Of a stretch of DNA of 64,000 bases, positions 42,057-54,251 are shown in pieces (position 1 is the first letter of the stretch; each line of letters opens with the position of its first letter). This DNA comes from Marchantia polymorpha subsp. ruderalis (lineage: Eukaryota; Streptophyta; Marchantiopsida; Marchantiales; Marchantiaceae), in assembly GCA_037833965.1 (NCBI GenBank), contig AP031355.1, positions 24,205,501 through 24,269,500 of the forward strand, read 5' to 3'. The position numbers and the translations under genes were made by a program. Below the pieces are notes generated by a model that was not told the origin of the DNA, made no database searches, and saw only the letters and a list, made by a program, of their open reading frames with translations.

Positions 42057-42190
42057 AAGATGAAGTTATTGTTATCAGATAATGGAGGGATTACGTGGTT
42101 TAGGAGTTTGACGTGTTGTGTGAAAACAAGGAGGTTATCCGCCACTTCACCAATGTTTATACTCCATAGCAAGTTGATATGTTAGAGAAG
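42057..42190 (+). pseudogene. Ty1/copia integrase relic
   Basis: Reading with one frameshift and in-frame stops gives LLSDNGG, then EFDVLCENKEVIRHFTNVYTP and QVDMLEK. This is the pattern around the second Asp and the Glu of copia integrase (SDNGG ... TPQQNGxxER). Only about 45 codons are recognisable. It lies immediately beside the LTR G end and is the likely target of G's insertion. Confidence 0.6.
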
Positions 42191-43366
42191 CTATCATGTA
42201 ACTTGGTATATATTAAAAATAGATGTCGAGCTAGGGTTTCAAGTCACGAAAGGTATAGGGTCGAAGACGACTCGAAGAATTGACGTTCTTCGAGACGAGC
42301 CTAGCGCGTTGGAAGTAGTGCGAGTAGAGAGACTACCCGTTAGAGTCGACCTGGAATCTCTTCAGTGGGTTGAGCTTCACTTTGTATGTGACGGTTGTTG
42401 CTAGTGGATTAATCATACCGACGGAAATTCCAGTGGGAAAGATTTTGTGTTTTCACTCAAAGAACTCACGTTTCTTGTTGGAGGTCATGCAAAACCGACA
42501 GTAATGATTGGGGGTTTTTGTTTTAAGTCACTTGAAGCATTTTGGGGTTTGAAGTGACTTTGGGCAGTAGGTTGTATCGAAGAAGAAGAGAATGGTTTTT
42601 TGAATCAAAGAGTTTTCACAGTCGGATGTGGATCGTAAGAGGAATGTGAAGTATTTTAGGGCAGCGGCCGTAGATTCAAGCTTGCCAGCCAAGGACTATC
42701 AAGTTTTGAGTTTTTGAGCTTTGAGCCGGGAGAGTTCTGTCACACATTGCTGGTTAAGGAATGCGACGAGACTTTACTGAGAATTGAGCTTAGTATGTGG
42801 AGATGATCACATTTACACCAACTAATGTGGTCATGTTAGACGCTGATGAGGATCGATGATTTTGGCAGCGCGTTTATTTTTGTTGGAGCAGTTCGTTTAT
42901 GTCACTTGAAACCCTGGTTTCTCCTTTCGAAACAGAATCTGGAGACCTAGTTTTAGGCCGCTGCGCGAGTGGCGAGACATGACTTGAATTTAATAATCAA
43001 CCAGCGAGGCAAGGTGGAGCCAGGCATGCAAGGTGAAACGAGGAAGAAAATAGAAGAGACAGTTTAAAAGGATTGCAATTTACAGTGAAAAGCGATCCAC
43101 TTTGAAGGAAAAGGAAGCTGCAGCCACGAATAAGTTGCAAGCACTAGTTAATGTCGTATTAGTCAAGATAATAATGACCGATCGAGAGAACAACCAGTGA
43201 TCAGGAGCTTGGTTTTTGTGAAGATAGGTGTTGGTGGAAAAGTGGAACAAATGGAGTTCATTTGGTTCAGGTCTTGCAGCAAAGTTGGTGATCTTGAAAC
43301 GTCTGCTATTTTGCTATGAAATCTAGTAAATTCAAAGAGTTGAACCCTTGTTACAAGCAAGAGTTT
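42191..43366. other. No recognised gene
   Basis: AT-rich sequence with stops in all frames and no LTR, tRNA or recognisable protein. It may be the rest of the decayed copia element. It is cut by solo LTR L at AGTTT (43362-43366). Confidence 0.5.
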
Positions 43367-46300
43367 TCTAATAACCCACTAAAGGCTAAAACTGCAATAT
43401 AGTGGTAGAAAGGTCGAACCCACAGGGACATAGGAACACACAAGGTACAAAGTGTCACGTTTTAACAAACTTTTGAGGAGTTTGAATTCTCAGGCGACTG
43501 TCACTCCCAGAAATACTGCAAGTGTCCACTCGGAGCGCACTCGGAGGTCGCACAGTGCAGCGTAACACACACACACACACACACCTGAAACTACAGAAAC
43601 ACAACCCAGAGATCCATTAGGACCTCTACTCAAGATTTCAGGGGGAAGGTCTCTCAAGAGTACACTCAGCGAAGCTGCGGGTAGTGACTCCCAACTCCGG
43701 CTTTTACAACACTTCCACTAGCTTGCAGCTAACGTAGGAAACCCGGTTTGGATTGCCTACTTCTGATCGAAGTCACTCATACGCGGTGAACAACACTCTC
43801 AACTCACAAAACGCGCAGAGAACACAGGTCCGCACTGAAGGACGCACTGAGAAACATTCCAGTAACACACCATAACAGTCTATTGAAGAGTTTGAATTCT
43901 TAGGCACTTGTCATTCCCAGAAATACTACAGGGGTTACCCCAAAGGCACCTGCTGCAGCGTAACCTGAATTTACAACCAAGGCTTACACGAAGTAGCAAA
44001 ACTTCACTTTGGCATTCAGGGGAAAAATCCCAAAGGAGTACAATCAGGAATAGTCACTCAAAGGTGTAGGGGCGAAACTATTCAAGTATCTAACTCGTCA
44101 CTGGCTCTGAGCATCGGCAATCATCCGCAGGTGTAGATCCGAACTACTCAAGTCTCTAACCAATGTACTAGCTCTGAACATTCGGCCGAAGCTACCAAAT
44201 GCGGAACGCCAAGTTGTAGCTCCTCTTGCGTGGTGACAGAACTAAGGACACAAACACGCAGAGAAAATGAGTTCCTGATCTGCACTTCCGAAATTGGGAA
44301 AGAACCCCAAGGCAAGACGCCTTGAACTACTTTATACCTTCTAAGTCCTAACCAGCACTACACTGCACTACACTATGCGCCGGCACGGAACCACGCTACA
44401 CTACACTCCGCGGAACCTGTGCTTCGCCTCCTGCGCGACGGACTGCCGCGCACTAACTCCCTACCCTGCCAGTCTTCCGCTCGACTGCGCAGTCCCAAAC
44501 GCTGCAACGCCGCGGACATCTCCGCCTCGAGGGTGGACATGGTATCCCGCGCCTTCAACAGAAAAGAGTCTAATTTCTTCGCCACCTTCCGCTGACTCCT
44601 ACTAACACCTGACAACAACCCGGCTGCACGAAGCTCCAACTCACGCAGTGTGAGTTTCTCCTGCGCCGCCACTTCCCAGTGGGCGTAGCCCTTGAGACAG
44701 TGGGCGACACGCCTCGCCATCTCCTCCTTCGTTCGATCTGCCTCTCGCCTGCGATCATCTTCAATTACTACCAACTGCGATTTGGCCTCCGCACGCTGAG
44801 CTCTCAATTCCCCGCACTGTGACTGCAACCTGCGGATCAACTCGTCATCCGCCTGTCGTGTGAGCTGACATTCCGCCAACAACCGCGTCTGTCGCACGAG
44901 CTCCTCTGACAGAATCTGATTCTAAGTTTTCTCAGAAATCAATTCCTCCGTGGTCTTCACCACATCCCTGGTGAGCTCTTCCAGTCTCGCCTTCTTCAAT
45001 GTGTCGTAGTGGGTGTGCGTCTTCCGCACGAGATTATACTGTCCCCACAAACAGTCATGCTTCTCCCGCAAATCCTTCAACTTCCGGTCCACCCTAGCTA
45101 GTAGCTTGGTGTGGACTTTAGTGCGAGTCCGCCTGCGCACTAACTCGATGTAGGACCCCGGCTGGAGTGGATCGGCGTATTTATCAAATTTGCGATCCAA
45201 GTACTTCAGCAGAGGTAGTACCTGCTCAGAGAGCGCCGCCGCCGGCGCTCCAACAATTTCCTCCTCCTCCTCCTCGGTATCTCCCGATCCCGACATTGCT
45301 TCTGTGGAGCCTCCTTCGTCATCATCCGAGGGAAGGATTTCGGTCGCCATTGATTGCGTTGGCGACTGACCCGAGTGGGGCTGCGAGTTGTCTACGGGTG
45401 CTGCCGCCGAAGGCACTCCCGCAGCTTCGCTGCTCCCGCTAAAATGTCCAAGGCGGTGGGTGAATGTGGTCGTGCTACCTCCCCATCCCCCGCCTGTCAA
45501 TCGTCGACTGTGTCTTCTTCGCCGCCGACGTCCGCCGCCGAAGGCGATCGAGCAGAATGTGCCTGCGCAGGGCGAATTTCGTCCCGCGGACATACAATCC
45601 GCTCCTCCGTTAGGTCCTGCTTCCTCGATCGGTCTTGCGCGAGGGCTGTGTCTGGCCTGTGTCTGGCCTGTGTGTCTGGCCTGTAGGCGCAAATACCGGC
45701 GCCTTGTCCGCCGCAGGCGCAGCGCCGAAGGCGTCTACCTCCGAAGGCGACAGAGCCGGAGGCCGCTCGCCCGATGTCCCTGGCCCCGAAGGCCCTACTG
45801 CCGAAGGCGCATCTGCCGACGGATTACCCGCCGAAGGTGCGGTCTCCGCACGCTCCCTACTCAAAACTCGCTGACCCGAAGATCCAGGCGCCGAAGGCGC
45901 AAATCGCGGCGCGTTGTACGCCGGAGGGTCTGGTCCCAAAGGCCCTTGACCCGAAGGCGGATCTTTTGCCGGCTCCTTCCCCTTCCTACATTGTATCGGG
46001 GGTGAATACTGCCTGTGCGTAGGCGGCCGCCTGTGCGTAAGCGAACGCCTGTGCGTAGGCAGACTTTCTTTGCCTACGCGTAGGCGGAGGTCCACGTCCG
46101 CGTGAGGTCGCCTTTCCGCTGAAGCTCGCCTGTGCGTAGGCGGAACACTCATCCGCATCGCACGTGGTAACTCCGGAGGCCCTTGGCCCGAAGGCCGCCT
46201 CTCGTCCGTCGGAGGTGTAGCGTGGTCCATCGCTCCTGCAGACGTCCGCGCTCTCTCGCTCCTCTCCGGCGACGCACTTCCCTTCTCCATGGCGATCGTC

Positions 46301-48718
46301 GCCGTGTCCGTGCTGCTGGCTGGTAACACAAGCGTGCGCGCCCTCTGCTTCGGCCGGCTGCACACTTCGTGCAATGGCCGCTGTCGAATGGGAGCAGTGG
46401 GTTCTTGATGCTGCTCCTCCTCAGACTCCTCTCTCCATCGACGCTTCCGCGGCACTCTTGCTGCGGGTGTGTTTCTTCCCTCGTCCCTCCGCGTCGGCGG
46501 GGTAGAAGCTGGTGAATCCTCTGCGTCTGTGTCGACCTCGTTATCCCGCACATACTTCCCGGGATGGTCGACGGACAATGGCGGAAAGCGAGCGAGCTCC
46601 GCCGCGGTCAAACAATTTCTCTGCCGATAGAAATTGATCAAGAAAGGGGAGATGTGATTAAGAGTTCCCCCATTCTCCTCGAATGCATGCTGTCGCATCA
46701 CTCTGTGTAGGATGCTCGCCCAGTGAATTGGAGCTCCCTCGATGATGAGCTCCACAAAAGAAACCTGCCACAAGGTGATGTAGCAGGCGCGGTGTGGCTG
46801 CAGCAATTGCAGCAGCGCCGCCGCTAAAGTTCAGCGGAAGCGATCTTTGTAGTCGCGGGTCTTGTACCCATTCTTGGTAGACCTCTCCCGCTTGAACAAT
46901 TCCACAAATTGCGCATCGTCTTGCTTCGACACCTTGACGCTCTCACTATCAAAGAGAAGGTGCCCTTCGATGCCGGCACACCTCCCCAATGCCTGCACCC
47001 AATCTTGGACGGTCCACCGATCGACATGCGGACGCAATCCGCGCGTAGGTGGTCGCTGTGGTTCCAGCCATTCGCGCACCATGTCCACACAAATGTAATT
47101 CCATCCCCACAGCAAGAAATCGAGCTTTCTTGCGATCAGCCGTTCCTCGTAGGCACGCAACCCGTTATGTGGAAGCCGGAGCGGCAGCATCCGCAATCTG
47201 TTCAGCTTCGACATTGCGTTCTTGAAATTAGCTTGCTCGCTAGTTCTCTTCCTGCTCCGCTCGAGCTCCTTGCTCCCTCTGCAAACTCTAATCTCACTCA
47301 ATTCCAAATCGCGCGCACTCAATTCTCTCTCAATCAACACGTAATCCTCCGCGCGGCGATGTCTGGAATGTCTAGCAGCTAGCAGGTGGACGCGCGCAGC
47401 TCGCACTAGAAAATGAAATCGCGAATTCAAGAATGGGGCGCCTTCCGTCTCCCGGTCGAAGGTCATGGTCGGCTCTTGGGCGTGAGGGTCGAATCACTTG
47501 ATGGCCGCGCCGGCTCTACGCTAAAACGGTCTCCACTCTCACGCGCGGCTTCACGCTCCGCCGACGCTGATTTAACTCACACGCTCGAATTGGCAAATTT
47601 GAACTCCGCGAGCGTACTACGCCGCGGACATGGGTGCGCAGCGCCAAAGGCGGATTTCTCGCCTTGCTCGCTACACTCGTTCGTACCGCTCCTCGGCCAA
47701 TCCCCCTCCTGTCGAAGGTGATCGTCCGCGCATCGGACAAAAGTTGAACTCCCTTCGGCGTAGGCGGAATCCCCGGCTAAATCTCCGCCGGCGCGGAACT
47801 TCACCCGCCTGTGCGTACGCGCTCGCCTGCGCGTAGGCGAATTCCGTCCACGCTGCTGCGCTAGCGCGGGAGGCGTTGACCGCGGTCAACAGGCTCCGTC
47901 CAGTCTGCCCATTTCTTGCCTCTCTGTCGGCACTCTCGCCGCCGCAACTCCATCCGGCCGAAGGCGCATCCATCCGTTCCGTCCGTACAGTCCGTACGGT
48001 CCGTACGGATTTTACTACTCCGGTGGTTCCTCGCCCGTCCGTGCTGCTGCGCTGGCGCGGAAGACGCCGTACAATTTTTAACCCCGAAGGCGCATTTCTA
48101 GGGCCGAAGGCGCATTTCCCGCCGACGCCGAAGCGCTTGTGCGTGGGCGAACTTCGCTCGTCCGCCTGTGCAGAGATTTCCTCGCCTACGCGTAGGCGAC
48201 ATTCGCGGCGGACATTGCGCCTACGTCAAACCCTATCTCGCCTACGCGTAGGCGAACTGCCTTCGTCCGTGCATAGGACAAACTTTCCTCGCCTACTCGT
48301 AGGCGGAAAGCTGAGTATCTTGCGACCTTCATAACTCCCGGAGTCCTCATCCGTTTGTGGCGTTCTTGGGCTCGTTGGAATCAGCGCGTCGAGCTCTTTC
48401 CAACGAGACCCTAACCAAGTCAAGGCGTTTGGCAATTGACCAAGTTCTGAAGGATTCCTCTAGCGCCGAAGGCGCAGCGCCGAAGGCGGATTTTGCGCCT
48501 TGCGCCGAAGGGGTCAACCTTCAGAGTCCGCAGGGAGGGTGGTGTCCGTCCCCGACGTTGCACCCCACTCCTGGATTCTACGAGTTCTCTCGAGAATCTC
48601 TGCGATCTGCTGATTTCACTCTGTTTTGGTGCACCGAAGGCTACTTACACTGCTGCCGCGGTACAGTTTTCCAAAAATGTTTTAATTTCCTCAAAAATAC
48701 CAAAAGTGGGGTACCACA
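43367..48718 (-). mobile_element. Solo LTR L (5.35 kb, minus strand, ORF-bearing)
   Basis: Flanked by perfect AGTTT duplications (43362-43366 and 48719-48723). On the minus strand it starts TGTGGTACCCCAC at 48718 and ends at 43367 (TCTAATAACC on the plus strand, one change). The TATA box is at 44327-44336 (minus). It is the most diverged member of the A-type class here. Its palindromes are mostly of the CCTACGCGTAGG or CCTGTGCGTAGG form rather than CCTGTGCACAGG. Confidence 0.9.
44373..47466 (-). pseudogene. LTR-encoded coiled-coil protein, copy in solo LTR L (broken)
   Basis: It starts at the conserved ATG (MTFDRETEGAPFLNSRF). The globular domain is open for 211 codons to a stop at 46831, then open again from 46828 to 45610. 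A frameshift follows in the low-complexity region, then the acidic/PLLKYLDRK part and first coil (45692-44922), one more stop, and the last coil and tail (44897-44373). All domains are present in order. Substitutions relative to A/D are spread over the whole length, but the motifs (LWGWNYIC, WTVQDW, YITLWQVSFVE, LRELELRAA, LQRLGLRSRAEDWQG) are kept. Confidence 0.8.
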
Positions 48719-48723
48719 AGTTT

Positions 48724-50516
48724 CTCTAACAGCCCGGTAAGAGAAAGCATCGAACTTTGCAAGTCACCGAATTCTGCAAGAATTCATCTTGGATCTTGAT
48801 AAAAAGTTTACTTACCTTCAAGTAGCTTTAACGAGTTTCGGTTCAGGAGTGCATACTTTATGTAATCAGACCTGAAATCTAGTTTTCAGCAGCGAGATAA
48901 TATGTCTCAACGAGACGGAGTCACTTCAAGAGGGGTTGCAAATCCAGCCAATTCATAGTACCAGAGCTTCAAAGCTGTGTGTTTCCTTCGTTGGGAGTAG
49001 GATCTTGATCATCAATATTGGGTTCACTTCAAATACGTGATCTAAAACAGAAGAAGGAGCTGAATCGAAGGGACCTTACCAGGGAGCAGAATCGAAGGAG
49101 TCGATGGCATGTAGATGTATTACACTCGATAAATAGTGGACAGTAGAGTGCGCTTTCCTTACTTCGTTATTCTGTCGCGTAACAGAGTGTCCAACTTGAG
49201 TAGTCCTCGTGAAGAATCGGACTAATTGATCCCACTTCTTTAATTACTCTGTTATTCTTCAGAATTATTTCACGGCCTCTTATCTTTGAAGAGTGCCGAA
49301 CTGTAATCTGCATTTGGGAACTTTCAGGCTACTAGACGGCCCATCTTCCAGGCGGAGGGGAGAACTTTGTAGAAGTTTGGAAGTACGCGAGGTAAGAGGA
49401 GTGCCCATTCAGATTTCAGGTAAGTGCTTCCAAGGAGAGTTCTGCGGTTAGTATTGCAGTCAAGAAAGTTTCTTCTAGAGGAGTAGGAGATGTTGAAATG
49501 CATTGGGATCAAGGAGGGGATAGTCACATCATGATGAATCGATTTTAAACATTCAGGACAGCTGAACACTTACTCTCAACTTTACCAGCAAGCTCTACGT
49601 ATAGGAGAAGGTTGACTGGGCCAAAAGAGGTTTGACTTCCAGGATTGGTAAGCTTCTACGCAGAGAAAACCTATGAAGTGAATTAACGAAGGGAAAGCTA
49701 GAAGAGTTTGAGCGCTAAATTCATGAGAACATGAAAAATCTGTAATGTGCAAGTACAAAATGTGAACCTGGAGTTGTGGTTTAGGAAGATGGGATTTAAT
49801 AATCAATCCTGTACGAATTGGTTATCATCTGGTGTGAATTGAAGGCAATTGTCAATTTCTTTTTTGATTCTTAAGCCTGAAAGTTATCTTAAGAATTCAC
49901 TTGTGACTTGATTTATTTACATTTGCAAGTAAGTCAAGGGTGAAGGATAGAACTAAAACCTTGCTGACATCCTACCTACGATACTTTAAGTTTGTCTAGC
50001 TATTGGATCCAACAGAGGTATTAAAACATAGAAAGCAATGCTCCCATCTGTGACTTGGTGTGTAGGTGACTACTTCTTTAGTACAGTGGACAATTTTCTT
50101 CGTATTTGCACGTATTTCCTCATTTCATGAGATTAGTCCAAACTTTATTTAATTGATTTTGTTTACTGTTCATGATCACTTTCAAGGCCGAATCTTGTTT
50201 TAAACTTGTTCACTTTCTAGACTAATTAGACGCTTGACGTCAGAATCGACTAGACCTACAAGTTAGAGTTGCACAGTGACCGAATAAACGAGACCCGGTC
50301 AGGACTTAACTCCTGCCTCTTGGATCCAGTGGCAACATCCGACGGAGCAATAGATAGAACATGAACTCCGACCATTCAGGACCGAAAGTATTTGATTTCC
50401 TCTGCGAATTCACAGAATGATATAAAATGGACAAGTCCGTTGCTATCAATAGGTCAGTCTTGTCTCGTCATGTTCGATCCGAGAGAACTGAAATTAATTC
50501 CGCAGAGGTCCGTGAT
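48724..50516. other. No recognised gene
   Basis: Low-GC sequence right of solo LTR L. Short open frames (for example 49324-49569 minus) have no recognisable motif. Nothing resembling an RNA gene or LTR is seen. Confidence 0.5.
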
Positions 50517-50519
50517 AGC

Positions 50520-52156
50520 TTACCGTTTGAGGTTTGAGATGGCAGCGAGGAGATTCTTCAGATGCTGATGAGATGATTCACCTTCTGTCACGGTGGCGTT
50601 CATTGCCTCTTTCAGGCGCAGAGTGTTCCGTCTCAGTGATTCTCTTCTCTCCAAGAAAAGTCTGATCGCCTTCGTCACTTCCTGCCCATCGACGTCGCCC
50701 ACTCGGCCCTTGTGCACGATCGGAATGTCTATCTTCGACTCCTCCACGATTGAAGTAGCAGCCATTGAAGCACTTAAGACTTGTATAATCGAGACCCGAC
50801 GATCGGCTGATTCTTCAACACAAGCAGCAGCAAACAAATCGGGCTTTCTGTGTCGCTGCAACGGATTACCTCGCGTTCAGGGCTTGCTCTGCATTCATTG
50901 GACAGGTCACGATAGGAACGGCCCCTTCAATTGCTTCCATGATGGAACTCCAGCCGCAGTGTGACAAGAAGCCATAAACAGCGGGATGCTGCAACACCTC
51001 CTCCTGCGGCACCCAGCTCCTTACGACGAGGTCTCGGTCTCACTCCCGAAGCAGATGAAGAAGACGGACGAATTTTCCTGCCGGTTCAACCACTCGATGC
51101 ACTCGTGCGTCCCCGTGGGAATGTTCTGCTTCTCGTCGAGGCGGGAGGTGGCCACCAGCCGCAGCGGGCCGACCGGGTACACTTTCGGCTTCAAATGTCG
51201 AACACTCCTCGTTAGAGGCCGTGGAAGGTGGAAGGTGAAGGAAAGCCATTTGAAAACGCGATCAGCTCAGATGAAGATCAGAATTACCCTGCCGGGCTGC
51301 ACATGAAGCTCGAGCTGCTGTCTCAGAATGTTCAGCAGCTTCCCGTCGTACTCCTCGAAGGAGTTTATGATCACGGCTGCGCTTCTTTTGAAAGCAGCCG
51401 AGTGCTCTCTGTAGAGGATCCTAACCACGGCATTGGATATCGGTATATCAGCTCCGGTGAACATTTCGAGCCCCTGCAGATCTACATGGGAATTGCTCTT
51501 GGCTGGATTGCTGTAACTCCAGTCATCGTCGAGCAGAGTTTACGTGTGCAGCATACAAAAGGTGAAGGCACATGCTGAGGAGACGAAATTTACATCGGAA
51601 ACCTCCATTCATCTGCAAAACCCTGTGCAACACACGGAACATCAGAAGGCGCCCTTGAAATTTCATGCCATCTGATCTGATCGAGTGCTGGGTTTTGCTC
51701 ACGACTGACGATTTCCAAAAGAAGGTCCGGCTAGCAAATTCACGACACGGCACGTAGCCAAATGCCTCCAGAACGAAGAGAGGGCAGAAAAACTCTGACC
51801 CACCGCACAGACTGTACCGACGAACATGTCCACGATCAAGCACGAGACGGTGGGCATCGAGAGTGCGAGTTTGCCCTTGTACTCTTCAAAATCCTCGACC
51901 ATACGATCGATGGTGCGTGCGTGTTCGGAATATGAATTGTATCCCTGAAAGCCTCCACGATTTCAATATCGACGTTCTCGAGTTGTCCCTTTTCCATGAG
52001 AATCCTCAGCTCATCGGCAGGAATTTTTGTTAGGCACACCTTGAGATTGATCCCGTGCGCTGCCAGCGCCCGCATCAAGTTCACGAAGGGAGTCCAATGT
52101 CCCTGCGTCTTGAATGGGACCAACTGCGCCTTCGGAGATTTCTCGATGGACGTCAT
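50520..52156 (-). pseudogene. Family 1 UDP-glycosyltransferase pseudogene
   Basis: Starting at 52156 the reading gives a UGT N-terminus (QGHWTPFVNLMRALAAHG, the acceptor-site His region). A frameshift near 51900 leads to VEDFEEYKGKLALSMPTVS, and further shifts follow. Recognisable later blocks are SFEEYDGKLLNILRQQLE (about 51310-51370), YPVGPLRLV and CIEWLNRQ (about 51080-51180), and the PSPG donor-sugar box (WVPQ at about 51010, HCGW at about 50950) after another frameshift. A stop follows at NAR, then a C-terminal segment (AMNATVTEGESSHQHLKNL) ends at 50520. Intact members glycosylate small metabolites in the cytosol. With several shifts and stops this copy is almost certainly dead; a GTAAT after NAR could instead be a splice donor. 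It is the only host-type gene in the window. Confidence 0.8.
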
Positions 52157-52171
52157 CTATCTATGTTTTAA

Positions 52172-52197
52172 TCTCTCTCTCTCACACACACACACAG
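52172..52197 (+). repeat. (TC)n(AC)n microsatellite
   Basis: Simple dinucleotide repeats just upstream (in gene orientation) of the UGT start. Confidence 0.85.
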
Positions 52198-52199
52198 AG

Positions 52200-53196
52200 C
52201 TCGAGATGCTGCTTCAGAGCGTTTGATCATAGAGGATCGACCTTGACACTAGAGATACCAACGTAGCCACGCTGGACTGGGCAGATGTTCGTTTAAAATC
52301 TCGACAGGATCTCGGGTGTTAAAAGGCCGTCCGTAGCAATCAATCGCTTTACGCGTAACATCCAAGTAATCAGATTGTCGACCAGGTCTATTGACCCGCC
52401 CAATCCCTGTCACATGACGTCCCTCGATCTTCTGAGCCTAGTCTAGACGCTCGAATCATATTCAAGTGGGAGGAAAAGGGAATATAGCACCACCGCGTGC
52501 GAACAGTGGCCACACTCTGAGCCCCTCGAACCTGGCCACGCTCTTGGGTGTATCCGATCGAACTGGGTTATGGATCCCAACTGGAATCACCGGTGTTGGG
52601 GAGCGCAGTGGAAGTTACAAGCAGTATTCCCCCTCCGTTTGTTCCAGCTCTGCCGACCGACAGGAAATCCATGGCAAAAAGTACCTTTGACATAAGGTGG
52701 TGCATGTTCTCTAGGTAAGGTTACCTTGTGTGCTTGCAGGTTAGCTAAAATGGATGACAACGGTATAGAAAAATTTTTGGAATCTATTTAGTCGCGACAT
52801 TTGATGGTACCACAATGATGTTTTCATAATATACAATAAATTATCAATAAATGAAAGGTTTGCAGTTAACATGACCAATCGGCTTACCTGAATGTTATTA
52901 TATGTATGCCACTAGGGAGCGACTTTTGGTGAGATTTGTACTCTTGTATTCAGTTATCATTCACAATAAATATTAGTAAATTGTACATAGTTTTTTGGCC
53001 AAAATTGACTTTTGAATACACTTGAAACATTCTTCAAAAACTCCTAACATACATCAAGGATTGATATTGAATGTTAAATTTGAGTGACTACATCAAGATA
53101 CCATTCCACTCAACTTCTCTACTTCTCGAGCACTTCATTTCAGCGTTCCAAATACCAAACGTTTCATGTGAAGTCCTCTAGAAACCAGTCACAGCT
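52200..53196. other. No recognised gene
   Basis: Upstream flank of the UGT relic and AT-rich sequence without a convincing open frame. Confidence 0.5.
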
Positions 53197-53403
53197 TCAA
53201 ATCATATATCCAATTCTTAGAAGTTCGTAGGCCCCCGCAAATAATATTACAGCAAGAATCTCAAATTGATCTCTAGTTAAAGATGGAAATGTAATTATTA
53301 TGCAGTTTTCCGGTCCTACTACATCTTGTAATATATTAACAAATGTTGATTTACCGGATCCTCCGGTACCTTGCAGGTGCAAGACACCGACTACAACGGA
53401 CAC
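53197..53403 (-). pseudogene. P-loop ATPase fragment, resembling D5-type primase-helicase
   Basis: A 68-codon open frame carries a perfect Walker A motif (GTGGSGKST) followed by FVNILQDVVGPEN and SLTRDQFEI. This spacing and these residues resemble the SF3 helicase part of D5/P4-type primases of large DNA viruses, virophages and plasmids. No Walker B or primase half is visible, and the frame ends in a stop. Integrated relics of giant-virus relatives have been reported in moss and lycophyte genomes, so that origin is possible. Other P-loop families cannot be excluded from so short a piece. Confidence 0.4.
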
Positions 53404-53942
53404 TGGTGGGCCTCAAAATTTACTTGCATGTTAACTTGTTTCCCAAGAAAATAAGATCGAAGATAATATATTATAGACAATTATCAACATACTAATTTAA
53501 CTAATAACAAAAATACTACTCCGATGTTGTTCCAACAATGATTTTGTGTTCAAATTCAACGTTTATTCCTTAAAACAAAAGCTTATCTTCCAGATCCCAC
53601 ATATAATGCCCCTACACCTCTATTCATGGCCAAGAAACTAGGTTGATGTTTATGTCTTCGAATTGGGAGGCTATGGGCTGCAAAGATCTCAAAATCCAGT
53701 TCCCACTATATCAGCTCCCTAATGTTGACATTCTTGAGGATCCAACAGTAGGTACTCGAAGTCTAGCATATTTTTGGAAAAATGTAACATTTATTTTAAA
53801 TTTGCAACTTGCATTAAGGATGCAATGATTGTGGTCTTCAGGAAGAGGTATATGCCGATGACGACAGGCATGTCACTTCATTGCCCAGATTGAAAGCACG
53901 TGAAGGAAGTTCTCACCTCGTGAATGGCAAGGAGTAAATTGA
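53404..53942. other. No recognised gene
   Basis: AT-rich. A 61-codon frame at 53643-53828 (plus) has no recognisable motif. Confidence 0.45.
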
Positions 53943-54251
53943 TTGCCTCTCGATTGTCTATTGCTAACTGAGAAGCTTGCAATTCTTAAGCTGCGTGTTC
54001 CTATCACAGTCAAACAGATTCTTCAGACTCTCCAACTTGCTGCCATTGACAATAGACCTCTTGACAACAATTTGATTCATTACATTCTCAATCATCTTTC
54101 ACTCTCATGGGCACCATTTGGCTTCAAATTCAATATCAACCACTCTCCCAAGATCCTTCACTTGACCTCGCCAACCTGGTACAACGTCTTCAGACTAATA
54201 GTATTTGATGTGACAATCATCAAGAGTATGACAAGGATATTACTTGATTGA
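53943..54251 (+). pseudogene. Possible copia gag relic
   Basis: A 102-codon frame has the segment LRVPITVKQILQTL and NNLIHYILNHLSLSW, which recalls the helical gag (UBN2-type) region of plant copia elements. The likeness is weak and there is no zinc knuckle. It could be chance. Confidence 0.25.

Noticed and set aside
49324-49569. 81-codon minus-strand frame in the host-like region
   Set aside because: It has no recognisable motif, no supporting context, and a length expected by chance in AT-rich DNA.
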